DNA of 64,000 nucleotides from Streptomyces sp. NBC_01351. GTDB taxonomy: Bacteria; Actinomycetota; Actinomycetes; Streptomycetales; Streptomycetaceae. The notes under the pieces are model-generated. The model saw only the letters and a list, made by a program, of their open reading frames with translations. It made no database searches and had not been told where the DNA came from. Below, one piece after another: positions 1 through 7,974 of the stretch. The translations under genes and the position numbers were made by a program. How positions within the stretch are numbered: the first letter of the stretch is position 1; the number at the start of each line of letters is the position of its first letter. The stretch lies in the NCBI RefSeq assembly GCF_036237315.1, contig NZ_CP108356.1, forward strand, positions 5,957,501 to 6,021,500, written 5' to 3'.

Positions 1-377
1 CCCGAGAGCCGGTCGATCCGACGATCACCGCCGCGGGCACCTATCTTCTCTACGGCTCGATCGGACGCATCCTCACCGCGGTGTTCCTGGTGGCCGCCGG
101 GTACGCCGCCGTGCGGAGCGGGCTGCTGCCCCGGTGGGCTGCCAGGTCGGCCTATGCCATCGCGCTGATCAATCTCGCGTTCGTCCCGTCGCTGTACTTC
201 GGCAACGACACGGGACAGTTCTTCAGTGCCAACGGCTGGGGCACCACGGCGACCGTCGCGAGCCTCTACGTCTACTGGGTCCTCGCGGTCGGCATCGCCC
301 TCATCGGACGGCTCCGGCGGCGAAACGCCCGCCACTATGCTGGGCGGCCGGGAGTGGCCTCGGAGAATCGGCGGTAG
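1..377 (+). CDS. Integral membrane protein, C-terminal part (5' end outside window)
   Basis: The reading frame is open from the left edge to a TAG at 375-377, so only the C-terminal ~124 residues are visible. They contain three hydrophobic stretches (around LLYGSIGRILTAVFLVAAGY, SAYAIALINLAFVPSLYF and TVASLYVYWVLAVGIALIG), followed by an Arg-rich cytoplasmic-looking tail (GRLRRRNARH). I recognise no catalytic motif and cannot assign a family. The TetR gene that follows starts only 4 nt after the stop, so the two are probably co-transcribed and the regulator may control this membrane protein. A regulator-membrane protein pair often concerns efflux or stress, but nothing in the visible part proves that. 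Confidence 0.7.
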   Translation, partial: REPVDPTITAAGTYLLYGSIGRILTAVFLVAAGYAAVRSGLLPRWAARSAYAIALINLAFVPSLYFGNDTGQFFSANGWGTTATVASLYVYWVLAVGIALIGRLRRRNARHYAGRPGVASENRR

Positions 378-381
378 CAGG

Positions 382-1071
382 GTGTCAGGGGACAAGAGAG
401 CGGCGGACACCTTCCGGCTCCTCTGGGAGGCGAAGGAGAGCTCCCGGTCCTCCCTCAGCGTCGGTGGCATCGTCGAGGCCGCCATCGCACTGGCCGATGC
501 CGAGGGCCTGGGTGCGGTGTCGATGCAGCGGGTCGCCGGCGAGCTCGGCTATACCGCGATGGCCCTCTACCGGCACGTCCCCGGGAAGGACCAGCTGGTC
601 GCCCTGATGGCCGACAGGGCCCAGGGCGCCCCGCCTGGGGAGTCGGCGCAGGAGTGGCGGGCCGAGATCCTGAACTGGGCCGACGCGGCGTGGGAGTTCT
701 ACCTCGCGCATCCCTGGATGCTGCGCGTGGCGACCACGGGCGCCCCGACCGGTCCGAACGAACTGGCCTGGTTCGAGGCCCTCCTGCGACCCCTGGCCCG
801 GTCCGGCCTCGCAGCCGAGAACCTGGTCGCCACCGCCATGTTCGTGTCCAGCGCCGTACGTGACCTGGCCCGGATCGCCACCGAGATCGCCCCGTCGGGC
901 TCCGACTACGGAGCCCTTCTGGCCCGGGTGGTCAGCCCTGACCGATTTCCCACCCTGGCCGCCCTGATGGCATCAGGGGCCGTGGAAGCGGAAGACGACG
1001 GCGATGTCAGACCCGCCCTCGACTTCGGCCTCAAGCTCATCCTCGACGGGCTCAAGACCCACACGTCGTGA
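382..1071 (+). CDS. TetR/AcrR family transcriptional regulator
   Basis: A 229-residue one-component repressor candidate. The N-terminal ~65 residues form the TetR helix-turn-helix: IVEAAIALADAEGLGAVSMQ, then RVAGELGYTAMALYRHVPGK, with the usual YRHV(P)xK ending. The C-terminal ~150 residues fit the TetR_C ligand-binding type that follows 'LYRHVPGKDQL'. I chose the GTG at 382 because the protein then begins just before the canonical helix 1 and follows the upstream stop closely; longer in-frame starts overlap the membrane gene. Being directly downstream of that gene, it probably regulates it, perhaps autogenously. The ligand is unknown. Confidence 0.8.
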   Translation: MSGDKRAADTFRLLWEAKESSRSSLSVGGIVEAAIALADAEGLGAVSMQRVAGELGYTAMALYRHVPGKDQLVALMADRAQGAPPGESAQEWRAEILNWADAAWEFYLAHPWMLRVATTGAPTGPNELAWFEALLRPLARSGLAAENLVATAMFVSSAVRDLARIATEIAPSGSDYGALLARVVSPDRFPTLAALMASGAVEAEDDGDVRPALDFGLKLILDGLKTHTS

Positions 1072-1079
1072 CCTCGGCC

Positions 1080-1646
1080 TTACGCACTCAAGGCCGCGAA
1101 GACGGCCCGGTTCGGCTTGCCGTCCGCGTCCTGCCACGGGGCCGTGACGTGGGTGCCGCCCGGGGTCGTCGCGGCGGCGTCCGCGCGCAGGACGTGGGTC
1201 ACCGTCAGGGTCGGGCCGTCCTCGCCCGGGACCACCAGGACCGTGGGGTCCGGGGTGTCGCTCGCGTTCTGGTCCTGCGGGACCGCCTCGCCCCGCAGCA
1301 GCGCGCGGAGCCGGGCCTGCAGGACCGGGTCCCGGGTGCCGTCGTAGATCCAGCGGGTGCCCAGTACGCCGTGCTCCGACGTGCCGACGAGGGCGGGTTC
1401 CCCTTCGGGGAGCGGGGCGCCGCGGTAGGTCAGGGGGACGTGGTAGGTCACTCCGGCCGCCGTGTCCGTGACCACCATGAACTCCATGCCGACCTCGCCC
1501 TCCGGGTCGTCCAGCCTGAAGCCGCCCGCCTTCGCCAGCTCCGGGGTCCGGCCGGGCCGGCCCTCGTACCAGGGCTGCAACGGGAGCCAGGCCGCGACGA
1601 GTTCCAGCTTGCCGGGGGTCATGGTGGTGCGGTGGACGACAGCCAT
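1080..1646 (-). CDS. Maltokinase N-terminal cap-like domain protein
   Basis: A 188-residue cytoplasmic protein starting MAVVHRTTMTPGKLELVAAW. The pattern of short beta-strands, with 'WLPLQPWYEG', 'YHVPLTYRGAPL' and 'GTRWIYDGTRDPV', is that of the cap domain found at the N-terminus of actinobacterial maltokinases. Here it stands alone without the kinase lobes. Stand-alone versions are common in Streptomyces and their role is not established; a sugar- or glucan-related function is inference only. It converges on the upstream TetR gene, with 8 nt between stops. The nearby truncated tetR lies upstream on the same strand, 38 nt away. Confidence 0.75.
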   Translation of the reverse strand: MAVVHRTTMTPGKLELVAAWLPLQPWYEGRPGRTPELAKAGGFRLDDPEGEVGMEFMVVTDTAAGVTYHVPLTYRGAPLPEGEPALVGTSEHGVLGTRWIYDGTRDPVLQARLRALLRGEAVPQDQNASDTPDPTVLVVPGEDGPTLTVTHVLRADAAATTPGGTHVTAPWQDADGKPNRAVFAALSA

Positions 1647-1684
1647 GCGGACGGGCCTCCAGATGTGAGAGTCGTACGACGATC

Positions 1685-2245
1685 TTAGGACGCGCCCCGC
1701 AGGGTGCGGGCGTACGACAGGAACGCCGCCAGCGCGAGGTCGAAGGCCGCGTCCGCGCGGCGGCCCGGGCCCACCGCCGCCAGGGCTCCGGCCAGCAGCG
1801 GGGTCTGCGCCGTCGGCTCCCACATGGCCTCGGGGGCCGCCAGGTCGAGGGCCGAGCCCAGGATCAGGTTCTCCAGGGCGGTCAGGAGCGGCATCACGTC
1901 CGGCTCGGCGAAGCCGGCGGCCAGCAGCAGGGCCACCGCGCGCTCGTAGCGGGCGAGGACCCTCGGGGCGCGCACCGGGTTGGTCATCAGGAGCGGGATG
2001 GCCCGGGGGTAGGCGGCGAAGGCGGCCCGGTAGGAGCGCGCCCAGTCCTCCAGAGCGCGGTCCCAGGGGGTCCCCGGGGGCAGGGGCAGGGTCAGGGCGT
2101 CGTCGGTGATCAGGTCGCACACCAGCTCCCGGATCAGCTCGATCACCCCCGCCCGGCCGTCCACGTGGTGGTACACGGAACCGGTCTGGACGCCGAGCGC
2201 CGGGGCGATCTGCGGAACGCTGAGCGATCCCGGTCCGCCACTGTT
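1685..2245 (-). pseudogene. TetR family regulator, 5'-truncated
   Basis: The frame reads ...GGPGSLSVPQIAPALGVQ, then TGSVYHHVDGRAGVIELI and a full TetR C-terminal domain to a stop at 1685. The typical start of a TetR protein (helix 1, about 20-25 residues ahead of the 'GGPGSLSVP' segment) is missing: upstream of about 2245 the frame runs into unrelated sequence and then the end of a TnpB element. The first usable internal start is GTG at 2176, which would give 163 residues lacking most of the DNA-binding helix-turn-helix. I read this as a repressor gene beheaded by insertion and deletion. It may have controlled the cap-domain gene downstream or the amidohydrolase across the insertion. Confidence 0.7.
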
Positions 2246-2320
2246 GCAGGGTGCACCAGGGCGTATGGTCCGCGTTGTGCGGCATCGGTGGTGTTGCGCT
2301 TGTGTCGTCGGCTACAACGG
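2246..2320. other. Unassigned spacer between tetR break and TnpB element end
   Basis: About 75 nt that belong neither to the recognisable tetR frame nor to the conserved TnpB 3' end. It may be old target DNA, a deletion scar or the remnant of another element. No coding potential or terminal inverted repeat is evident. Confidence 0.4.
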
Positions 2321-2365
2321 CGTGACTCCGCCCTCGGATGGCTCCGGGGCTTCCTGCGTCAGCGG
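2321..2365 (-). ncRNA. Candidate TnpB right-end / omegaRNA scaffold
   Basis: On the minus strand, right after the tnpB stop, the sequence reads GAAGCCCCGG...GGCGGAGTCACG. IS200/IS605-family tnpB genes in actinobacteria typically end with a GC-rich hairpin followed by a 'GGAGTCAC'-like boundary, which in active elements forms the 3' end of the guide (omega) RNA overlapping tnpB. The hairpin here is imperfect. The adjoining bases at 2320 downward would be the guide. Assigned by family resemblance only. Confidence 0.35.
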
Positions 2366-3352
2366 CTAGGCCGCTGTGCAGAGGGCCAGCCCGGCCCGAT
2401 TGAGCACATTGAGTGCGCCCACACGGTCGGCGTGGTCCACATGAGCGCACTTCGTGCACTGGAAGGTCTCGCCGTCGCGGTTCCCCACGTCCACGTGCCC
2501 ACACTTGGGGCACGTGCGGGAAGTGTTGCGGGGGTCCACTGGGATCAGCCGTCGGCCGGCGCTCTCAGCCTTGCTTGCGAGGATGCCCAGGAACACCCCC
2601 CAACCCGCGTCCAGAATTCTCTTGGTCAAGCCCGTCTTGGCGGCGGCCCCGTTCTGCTCGAAGGTGCCGTCCGCGCGCGGGCGGGGTTTCGGGCGGCGAA
2701 CCATGTTCGCGACACGCAGGCGCTCATGTGCAATCACGTCCGCTCCCCGCACGACGAAGTTCGCCACCTTGTGAGCGTGGTCGAGACGCTGGCGGCGCGC
2801 CTTCCTGTGTAGTTGTGCGACCTTGGACGCTGCTTGGCGCCGCTTTTTGGACCGACTCGTCCGGCCGAATGCCGCGACCGTACGCTGGGCAGCAACCAGC
2901 TTCTCGGCAACCTTGGCCGACGCCCTCGGGTTCTCAATGTGTGCGCCATCACTGGCAGTCAGGAAATGTGTGACTCCGAGATCGATACCCACCTGGCGTC
3001 CGGTGGCCGCGAGCGGCTGGGCTGCAACGTCGTCACACTGCAGCACGACGTACCAGCGTCGGCCCTCGCGCTTCACGCTGATGGTCTTGACCCGCCCTTT
3101 GACCAGGCGGTGCCGGTGCACCTTGACGTGTCCCACGCCTTGGAGGCGGACGCGAGTTACCCGGTCATTCGGAATGCTGTCCCACCGGCAGCCGTCCCTG
3201 TCTCGGGGGAATTCCACCGTGTCGAACCACCCCGACCCCTTGAACCTGGGGTACCCGGGCGTTTCACCGGCCTGGACGCGACGGAAGAACGCAGCGAACG
3301 CCTTGTCAAGGCGTCGGAGTGTGGCCTGCTGGGACGAGAACGACCACCGGCC
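2366..3352 (-). pseudogene. tnpB: IS200/IS605-type TnpB (RNA-guided nuclease), N-terminally truncated
   Basis: The C-terminal ~325 residues of TnpB are intact. They start inside the N-terminal region at 'SSQQATLRRLDKAFAAFFRR' and continue through the RuvC-I motif 'GIDLGVTHFLT' (Asp), RuvC-II 'VIAHERLRVANM' (Glu), the zinc ribbon TCPKCGH...FQCTKCAH and the RuvC-III region 'VDHADRVGALNVLNRAG'. All catalytic acidic residues and four zinc cysteines look present. Roughly the first 65-100 residues of a full TnpB are missing, replaced by unrelated sequence that happens to stay open. No TnpA transposase is nearby. Probably a dead or fossil element, although the nuclease core could still be made from an upstream start. 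It separates the truncated tetR from the amidohydrolase gene. Confidence 0.8.
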
Positions 3353-3431
3353 CTGCTGCTCCGGGTCGGCTGCCCGGCCCTCGAAGCGTCGGGTGCCGCC
3401 CAGCGTGCCGCATCTGAAAGGGAAGACCGCC

Positions 3432-5009
3432 GTGCCCGCTGCCGACACCGTCCTCATCGCAGCCCGCGTCCGCACCCTCGACCCCGCCCGCCCCGAAGCC
3501 CGCGCGGTAGCCGTCCTCGGCGGCGGGATCGTGGCCGTGGGGGAGGAGTCCGACGTGTGCCGCGACTGGCGCGGCCCCGACACCGAGGTGATCGACCTCG
3601 GCGGAGCCACCCTCACCCCCGGCCTCACCGACGCCCACAGCCACCCCGTCTGGGGCATCGAGATGGCCACCGGCACCGACCTCTCCGCCGTACGGGACCT
3701 CGACCAGCTCCGCGCCGTCCTGCGCACAGCCGCCCGCAGCAAGGGCTGGGTCGTCGGCCACGGCCTCGACCACAACGCGTTCGGCGGCCGGCCCGTGGAC
3801 CGGGCCCTCGTCGAGGAGGCCCTGGACGGCGCCCCCGCCTTCCTGCGCCTCTACGACGGCCACTCCGCGCTCGTGAACGGCGCGGCCCTCGCCGCCGCCG
3901 GCATCACCGGGCCGCGCGCCTTCGCCCAGCGCTCCGAGATCGTCTGCGACCCCGAGGGCCGCCCCACCGGCCACCTGATCGAGCACGCCGCGATGGCCCT
4001 GGTCAGCGCCCTCGTGCCCAAGCCCTCCGCCACCGAGCGCCGCGCGGGCCTCGTCTCGCTCCTCTCCGACATGGCCGCCACCGGACTCACCGGCGCCCAC
4101 GTCATGGACATGGGCGACGGAGACGTACCGGCGCTCCTCTCCGCCGTCGAGTACGAGGGGCACCTGCCGCTCCGCCTGAACCTCGCCCCCTGGTGCATGC
4201 CGGGCGCCGACGACGACGCACTCGACGAGCTGATCGAGCTCCAGCGCCTCACGGGCCGGGACTGGCAGGTCGGCGGCGTCAAGTTCTTCATGGACGGCAC
4301 CGTCGAGGGAGGCACCGCCTGGCTGGAGCACGCCGACTGCCACGGCCAGGGCACCGAGGCCTTCTGGCCCGACCCCGAGGCCTACGCCCGGGCGGTACGG
4401 GCCCTGGACGCGGCCGGGGTGCGTACGGCCACCCACGCCATCGGCGACGCCGCCGTCCGCCACGTCCTCGACACCGTGGAGGCGATCGGCGTACGGGCCC
4501 GGATGCGGCACCGCATCGAGCACATCGAGACCGTCCCCGACGACCAGCTGGAGCGGTTCGCGGAGCTCGGGGTGATCGCCTCCATGCAGCCCCCGCACAC
4601 CGCGTACACCCGCGCCGACCACACCGACGAGTGGTCGAAGCGGCTGGGGGAGGAACGGGCCGCGCGGGCCTGGCGCTGCCGGGACCTGCGCGAAGCGGGA
4701 GCCGTCCTCGCACTGGGCTCCGACTGGCCGATCGCCGACTTCGACGCCCGCCAGGTGCTGGTCACCGCCCGCAGCCCGCTCGGGGCGGCCTCGGCCGGCC
4801 GGGCCCTGACCGGGCTGATGGCACTGGAGGGCATGACCTCGCACGCGGCGCTCGCGGCGGGGGAGGAAGGGGTGGCGGGCCGGATCGCACCGGGCTTCCG
4901 GGCCGATCTGACGGCGTTCGCACTGGACCCGGTCACGGCCGGGCCGGACGAGCTGGCCGAGGCCCCGATCGTCCTCACGATGTCGGGCGGGCGGATCACC
5001 CACCGCTGA
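3432..5009 (+). CDS. Amidohydrolase family protein (YtcJ-like, amidohydrolase_3)
   Basis: A 525-residue cytoplasmic metal-dependent hydrolase. Visible hallmarks are the N-terminal beta-sandwich (DTVLIAARVRTLDPARPEA), the metal-binding 'LTPGLTDAHSHP' (HxH), the TIM-barrel segments 'GVKFFMDGTVEGGTAW' and 'TATHAIGDAAVR', 'RHRIEHIETVPDDQL' and the late Asp in 'LALGSDWPIADFDA', all typical of the YtcJ-like group (PF07969). The substrate, an amide or ester of unknown identity, cannot be inferred. The GTG start at 3432 is chosen for the 'AAGGGAAG' ribosome site just upstream. The gene begins 80 nt from the TnpB remnant, so its original promoter region was probably altered by that insertion. It converges on the CAP gene with a 3-nt gap. 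Confidence 0.85.
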   Translation: MPAADTVLIAARVRTLDPARPEARAVAVLGGGIVAVGEESDVCRDWRGPDTEVIDLGGATLTPGLTDAHSHPVWGIEMATGTDLSAVRDLDQLRAVLRTAARSKGWVVGHGLDHNAFGGRPVDRALVEEALDGAPAFLRLYDGHSALVNGAALAAAGITGPRAFAQRSEIVCDPEGRPTGHLIEHAAMALVSALVPKPSATERRAGLVSLLSDMAATGLTGAHVMDMGDGDVPALLSAVEYEGHLPLRLNLAPWCMPGADDDALDELIELQRLTGRDWQVGGVKFFMDGTVEGGTAWLEHADCHGQGTEAFWPDPEAYARAVRALDAAGVRTATHAIGDAAVRHVLDTVEAIGVRARMRHRIEHIETVPDDQLERFAELGVIASMQPPHTAYTRADHTDEWSKRLGEERAARAWRCRDLREAGAVLALGSDWPIADFDARQVLVTARSPLGAASAGRALTGLMALEGMTSHAALAAGEEGVAGRIAPGFRADLTAFALDPVTAGPDELAEAPIVLTMSGGRITHR

Positions 5010-5012
5010 GCG

Positions 5013-5756
5013 TCAGCGAGCTGTTCCGAAGTTCTGCGTCCAGTAGTGGTTCGGCTGCGCCAGGCCGATGCCGATCTCCTTGAAGGAGCAGTTCAGGATG
5101 TTCTGCCGGTGGCCGGGGCTGTTCATCCAGCCCTCCATGACCTTTTCGGGAGTGCTGTAGCCGTAAGCGACGTTCTCGCCGTACGAGCTCCACGCGTATC
5201 CGGCGCGGGTGATGCGCTGGCCCGCGTCGGATCCGTCGGAGCCCGTGTGGGACATGTTGCCGTGGGCGGCCATGTCCGCGCTGTGGTCCTGCGCGGCCTT
5301 GGTGAGCTTCGCGTTGAGGGTGAGGGCCGGGCACCCTGCGGCGGCGCGCTCCTGGTTGACGAGGGAGAGGACCGCGGCGGCGGCGCCGGAAGCCGGCGGG
5401 GCAGAGGTCTTCGGGGGCGCGGGCGCCGGCGGCCGGGTGACGACCGGTGGCTTCGTCGGCTGCGGCAGCGGGGGCGGCGTCGTCCGTACGACCGGCTGCG
5501 CGGACGCCGCGGGGCTGCTGGGGGAGGCGGCCGGCGGGCTGCTCGGGGGCGGGACGTCCACAGGCGCCTGAGAACTCGGGGTGGCCGAGGGCGCGTACTG
5601 CCACGGGCGCCTCTCCTGCGGGCTCGCGGCCCGCGTCCGACCGGTGTCCTGCGTGTCCCAGCAGGCCATGGCGACACCGGGGACACCCACGATTCCCAGA
5701 ACACCGACGGCGATGACTATTTTCCTGTAGGGCTTCTTCTTCCGATGCCTCTGCAT
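5013..5756 (-). CDS. Secreted CAP (SCP/PR-1) domain protein
   Basis: A 247-residue exported protein. It opens with a basic n-region (MQRHRKKKPYRK) and one hydrophobic signal or anchor segment (IVIAVGVLGIVGVPGVAMAC). A long Pro/Ser/Ala-rich linker follows to about residue 120, with repeats of PP, SSP and KPP. The C-terminal ~125 residues are a CAP domain: 'LVNQERAAAGCPAL', 'HSADMAAHGNMSHTG', 'GENVAYGY' and 'GWMNSPGHRQNIL' carry the usual His and Glu positions. Bacterial CAP proteins are secreted; their activity is usually unknown. The ATG at 5756 is preferred over 5768 because a GAGG ribosome site lies 6-7 nt before it and overlaps the earlier ATG. Confidence 0.85.
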   Translation of the reverse strand: MQRHRKKKPYRKIVIAVGVLGIVGVPGVAMACWDTQDTGRTRAASPQERRPWQYAPSATPSSQAPVDVPPPSSPPAASPSSPAASAQPVVRTTPPPLPQPTKPPVVTRPPAPAPPKTSAPPASGAAAAVLSLVNQERAAAGCPALTLNAKLTKAAQDHSADMAAHGNMSHTGSDGSDAGQRITRAGYAWSSYGENVAYGYSTPEKVMEGWMNSPGHRQNILNCSFKEIGIGLAQPNHYWTQNFGTAR

Positions 5757-6294
5757 GCGTGACCTCATTCGGTGATCGCGAAGCTTCCGGAGCCCGAACC
5801 AAGGGGTGCCGGAGTGGCCGCCATTCTTAAAAGCCCTCCAACGGCCTGGCAAGTTTCCGATTCCGAGGTGCCCAGGGCATTCGAATCCCGGCTTGAAACG
5901 GGCCGGTGATCGTGCATGGTCACGATCTGATCACTGCCGCAACCGTCTGAGGGATTCTCAGAAAGGGCCGTGACCAGGCGGGTCGGCGACGGGCCTGCCG
6001 GTATCGCGGATTCCGTTCCCGCAGTTGAGGGGAATGTCGATTCCAAAACGGACAAATATCGAAATGTCGAGGGAGCGAAATCCCCTGTGAGCGCCCCGCG
6101 TCGACAGGCGTGCTGTGATGCATGTCACTCACTGGGCCTGGAACTTCCTGGCGGTGTGTCCCGTGAAGAAGGGGGAAGAAGCCGAGCTGGATTCGCGACC
6201 GGCTCGGCGATGGCCGCCGGCCCGGCCTGAGTTGCGGAGACCGATTGCGAAATCCGCGGTCACGTATTCCTGTGCCCGGTGGAGGGGACGCCGC
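5757..6294. other. Intergenic region between divergent CAP and HEAT-like genes
   Basis: About 540 nt with no supported gene. The part around 6000-6110 is noticeably less GC-rich than its surroundings ('ACAAATATCGAAATGTCGA'), compatible with promoters for one or both divergent genes. No conserved operator, RNA or repeat was recognised. A 'TTCGAATCC' tRNA-like string at about 5879 has no matching acceptor or anticodon arms. Confidence 0.5.
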
Positions 6295-7194
6295 GTGAGA
6301 CGTTTGAACGTCGCCGTCGAGGCGGTGTTCCGCTACCGGCGGCGGCGGCCGGAGCCGTGGTGCTGGGAGGCCGTCGTCACGGCCGCCTGCGACAGAGAGG
6401 CGAACCGGGACGTCGACGCCGCGATGACCCAGGCCGGCCGGGCCGTCGCCGCGCATGCCGATCGGATCGCCGAGTCCCTCGACAAGCGTCTCAGGCTCAT
6501 CGTCCGCGCCTCCGGTCACTCCATCGAGGTGCACGCCCTCGCCCTCGCCGGGATGGGCGACGTCCGGGCCCTGCCCGCCCTGCGGCGCCTCGCGAAGGAC
6601 AGCCGGCTCCCGTCCGATCGCCCCGGGGACCCCACCCTCGCCCTCGACGTGTGCGGCTCGGCCGTGGCGTCCGGGAGCGGCAGCCATGGCCTGCCCTTCC
6701 TCGCCGACCTCGGCCCCCTGGCCGCAGCGCACACGGACACCGTGCGCGGCCTGATGGAGTCGCCCGGCGCCTGGACCAGGGTCGCCGCAGCGCACGCGTA
6801 CCGGCGGATCACCGGAGACTCGGATCCGGCCGTGCCGGTGCTGCCGGCGGCCGTGGACCCGGCCTGGACGGGACAGCCGGCCATGCCGGTGCAAGAGGCC
6901 GTCCGAACCGGAGCCGGTGCTGCCCGTGCCTGCTGTCAGGCGCGGACTGCTGCGGAGGTGGCGAGGGCTGCGGCAAGGGGCGGCAGGGCCCCGTTGACCC
7001 GCGTCGTCAGGTGCGGGTGCGGAAGCGGTTCGCCAGCAGCGCCGCCGCCGGGTGCGGACCCGCGTGCTCGGGGTGGCGCGGCAGCCGGTGCGGGAGCGAG
7101 CCGAACCAGGCCCGCGAGACGAGGTAACCGAAGGCCAGGCAGAGCAGGCCGCCCACCGCGTCGAGCCAGAAGTGGTTGGCGGTGGCCACGATGA
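6295..7194 (+). CDS. HEAT-repeat-like protein, probably degenerate 3' end
   Basis: Starts at GTG 6295 behind a GGAGG ribosome site. The first ~200 residues look like a real protein: helical pairs such as 'VHALALAGMGDVRALPALRRLAKDS', 'LPFLADLGPLAAAHTDTVRG' and 'RVAAAHAYRRITGDSDPAVPVL' resemble HEAT/Armadillo units that act as protein-protein scaffolds. After about residue 205 the sequence becomes Ala/Arg/Gly/Pro low complexity. Its last 188 nt lie antisense over the 3' end of the PAP2 gene, which is clearly coding. The simplest reading is that the original C-terminus was lost and the frame now runs through by chance. No partner can be named. Confidence 0.5.
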   Translation: MRRLNVAVEAVFRYRRRRPEPWCWEAVVTAACDREANRDVDAAMTQAGRAVAAHADRIAESLDKRLRLIVRASGHSIEVHALALAGMGDVRALPALRRLAKDSRLPSDRPGDPTLALDVCGSAVASGSGSHGLPFLADLGPLAAAHTDTVRGLMESPGAWTRVAAAHAYRRITGDSDPAVPVLPAAVDPAWTGQPAMPVQEAVRTGAGAARACCQARTAAEVARAAARGGRAPLTRVVRCGCGSGSPAAPPPGADPRARGGAAAGAGASRTRPARRGNRRPGRAGRPPRRARSGWRWPR

Positions 7195-7900
7195 CGACGA
7201 GCGTCGCCGCCGGGTAGAGCAGGCCCAGGATCCGGGCCCACGGGGCGGAGGCGACCGCGAAGATCGTCAGCCCGCACCAGAGCGACCACCCTATGTGCAT
7301 GGACGGCATCGCCGCGTACTGGTTCGACATGTGCTTGAGGTTGCCGGAGGCCATGGAGCCCCAGGTGTGGTGCACCAGCACGGTGTCGATGAAGTCCTGC
7401 CCGTTCATCAGCCGGGGCGGCGCGAGCGGGTAGAAGTAGTAGCCGACGAGGGCCACGCCCGTGGTGGCGAAGAGGACCAGGCGCGTGGCCGCGTAACGCC
7501 CGGGATGGAAGCGGTAGATCCACACCAGCACGCCGATGGTCACGATGAAGTGGAGCGTGGCGTAGTAGTAGTTCATGCCCACGATCAGCCACGTCACCGA
7601 ATCGACGGCGTGGTTGACGGACTTCTCCACGGCGATCCCGAGATCGTGCTCGATGCGCCAGATCCAGTCGGCGTTCGCGAGGGCGGCCGCCTTCTGTTCG
7701 GGCACCGCGTTGCGGATCAGCGAGTACGTCCAGTAGCTGACCGCGATGAGGAGGACCTCGAACCAGATCCGCGGCCGGCGCGGTGAGCGCAGCCTGGCGA
7801 TCAGGGTGCGGTCGGACCCCGGGCGGGTCTCTTCCTCGGTCACGATGGGTGACGAGACGTCCGTCCGGGTTTCCAGTGTCTTCACGCTCGATTCACCCAT
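7007..7900 (-). CDS. PAP2 superfamily (Aur1-like) membrane phosphatase/phosphotransferase
   Basis: A 297-residue polytopic membrane protein with about six hydrophobic segments. The PAP2 catalytic signatures are visible: 'YPLAPPRL' in the region before the active site, 'AAMPSMHIGWSLW' (the S-x-H motif) and 'ANHFWLDAVGG' (the HxxxD motif). This pattern with 'PPR' matches the Aur1/inositolphosphotransferase-like branch (PAP2_3) rather than soluble acid phosphatases. Likely substrates are phospholipid or polyprenyl phosphate head groups at the outer membrane face; the exact one is unknown. The cytoplasmic N-terminus is Thr/Ser/Glu-rich. Its 3' end is overlapped antisense by the HEAT-like frame. 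Confidence 0.85.
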   Translation of the reverse strand: MGESSVKTLETRTDVSSPIVTEEETRPGSDRTLIARLRSPRRPRIWFEVLLIAVSYWTYSLIRNAVPEQKAAALANADWIWRIEHDLGIAVEKSVNHAVDSVTWLIVGMNYYYATLHFIVTIGVLVWIYRFHPGRYAATRLVLFATTGVALVGYYFYPLAPPRLMNGQDFIDTVLVHHTWGSMASGNLKHMSNQYAAMPSMHIGWSLWCGLTIFAVASAPWARILGLLYPAATLVVIVATANHFWLDAVGGLLCLAFGYLVSRAWFGSLPHRLPRHPEHAGPHPAAALLANRFRTRT

Positions 7901-7974
7901 GGGGAGAGAGTCTGCCAGATACGTACTCGCCTTCGATCATCCCTCGGGACGGTCTTGGGCGCAGTCTCTCCGTC

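Noticed and set aside
3353-3775. Upstream extension of the TnpB frame
   Set aside because: It overlaps the start of the amidohydrolase on the other strand and shows no TnpB N-terminal similarity; open only by base composition.
2813-5083. Long Arg/Pro/His-rich frames over tnpB and the amidohydrolase
   Set aside because: Shadow frames of two well-supported genes.
5813-5905. tRNA-like string TTCGAATCC
   Set aside because: No acceptor, D or anticodon stems can be formed around it.
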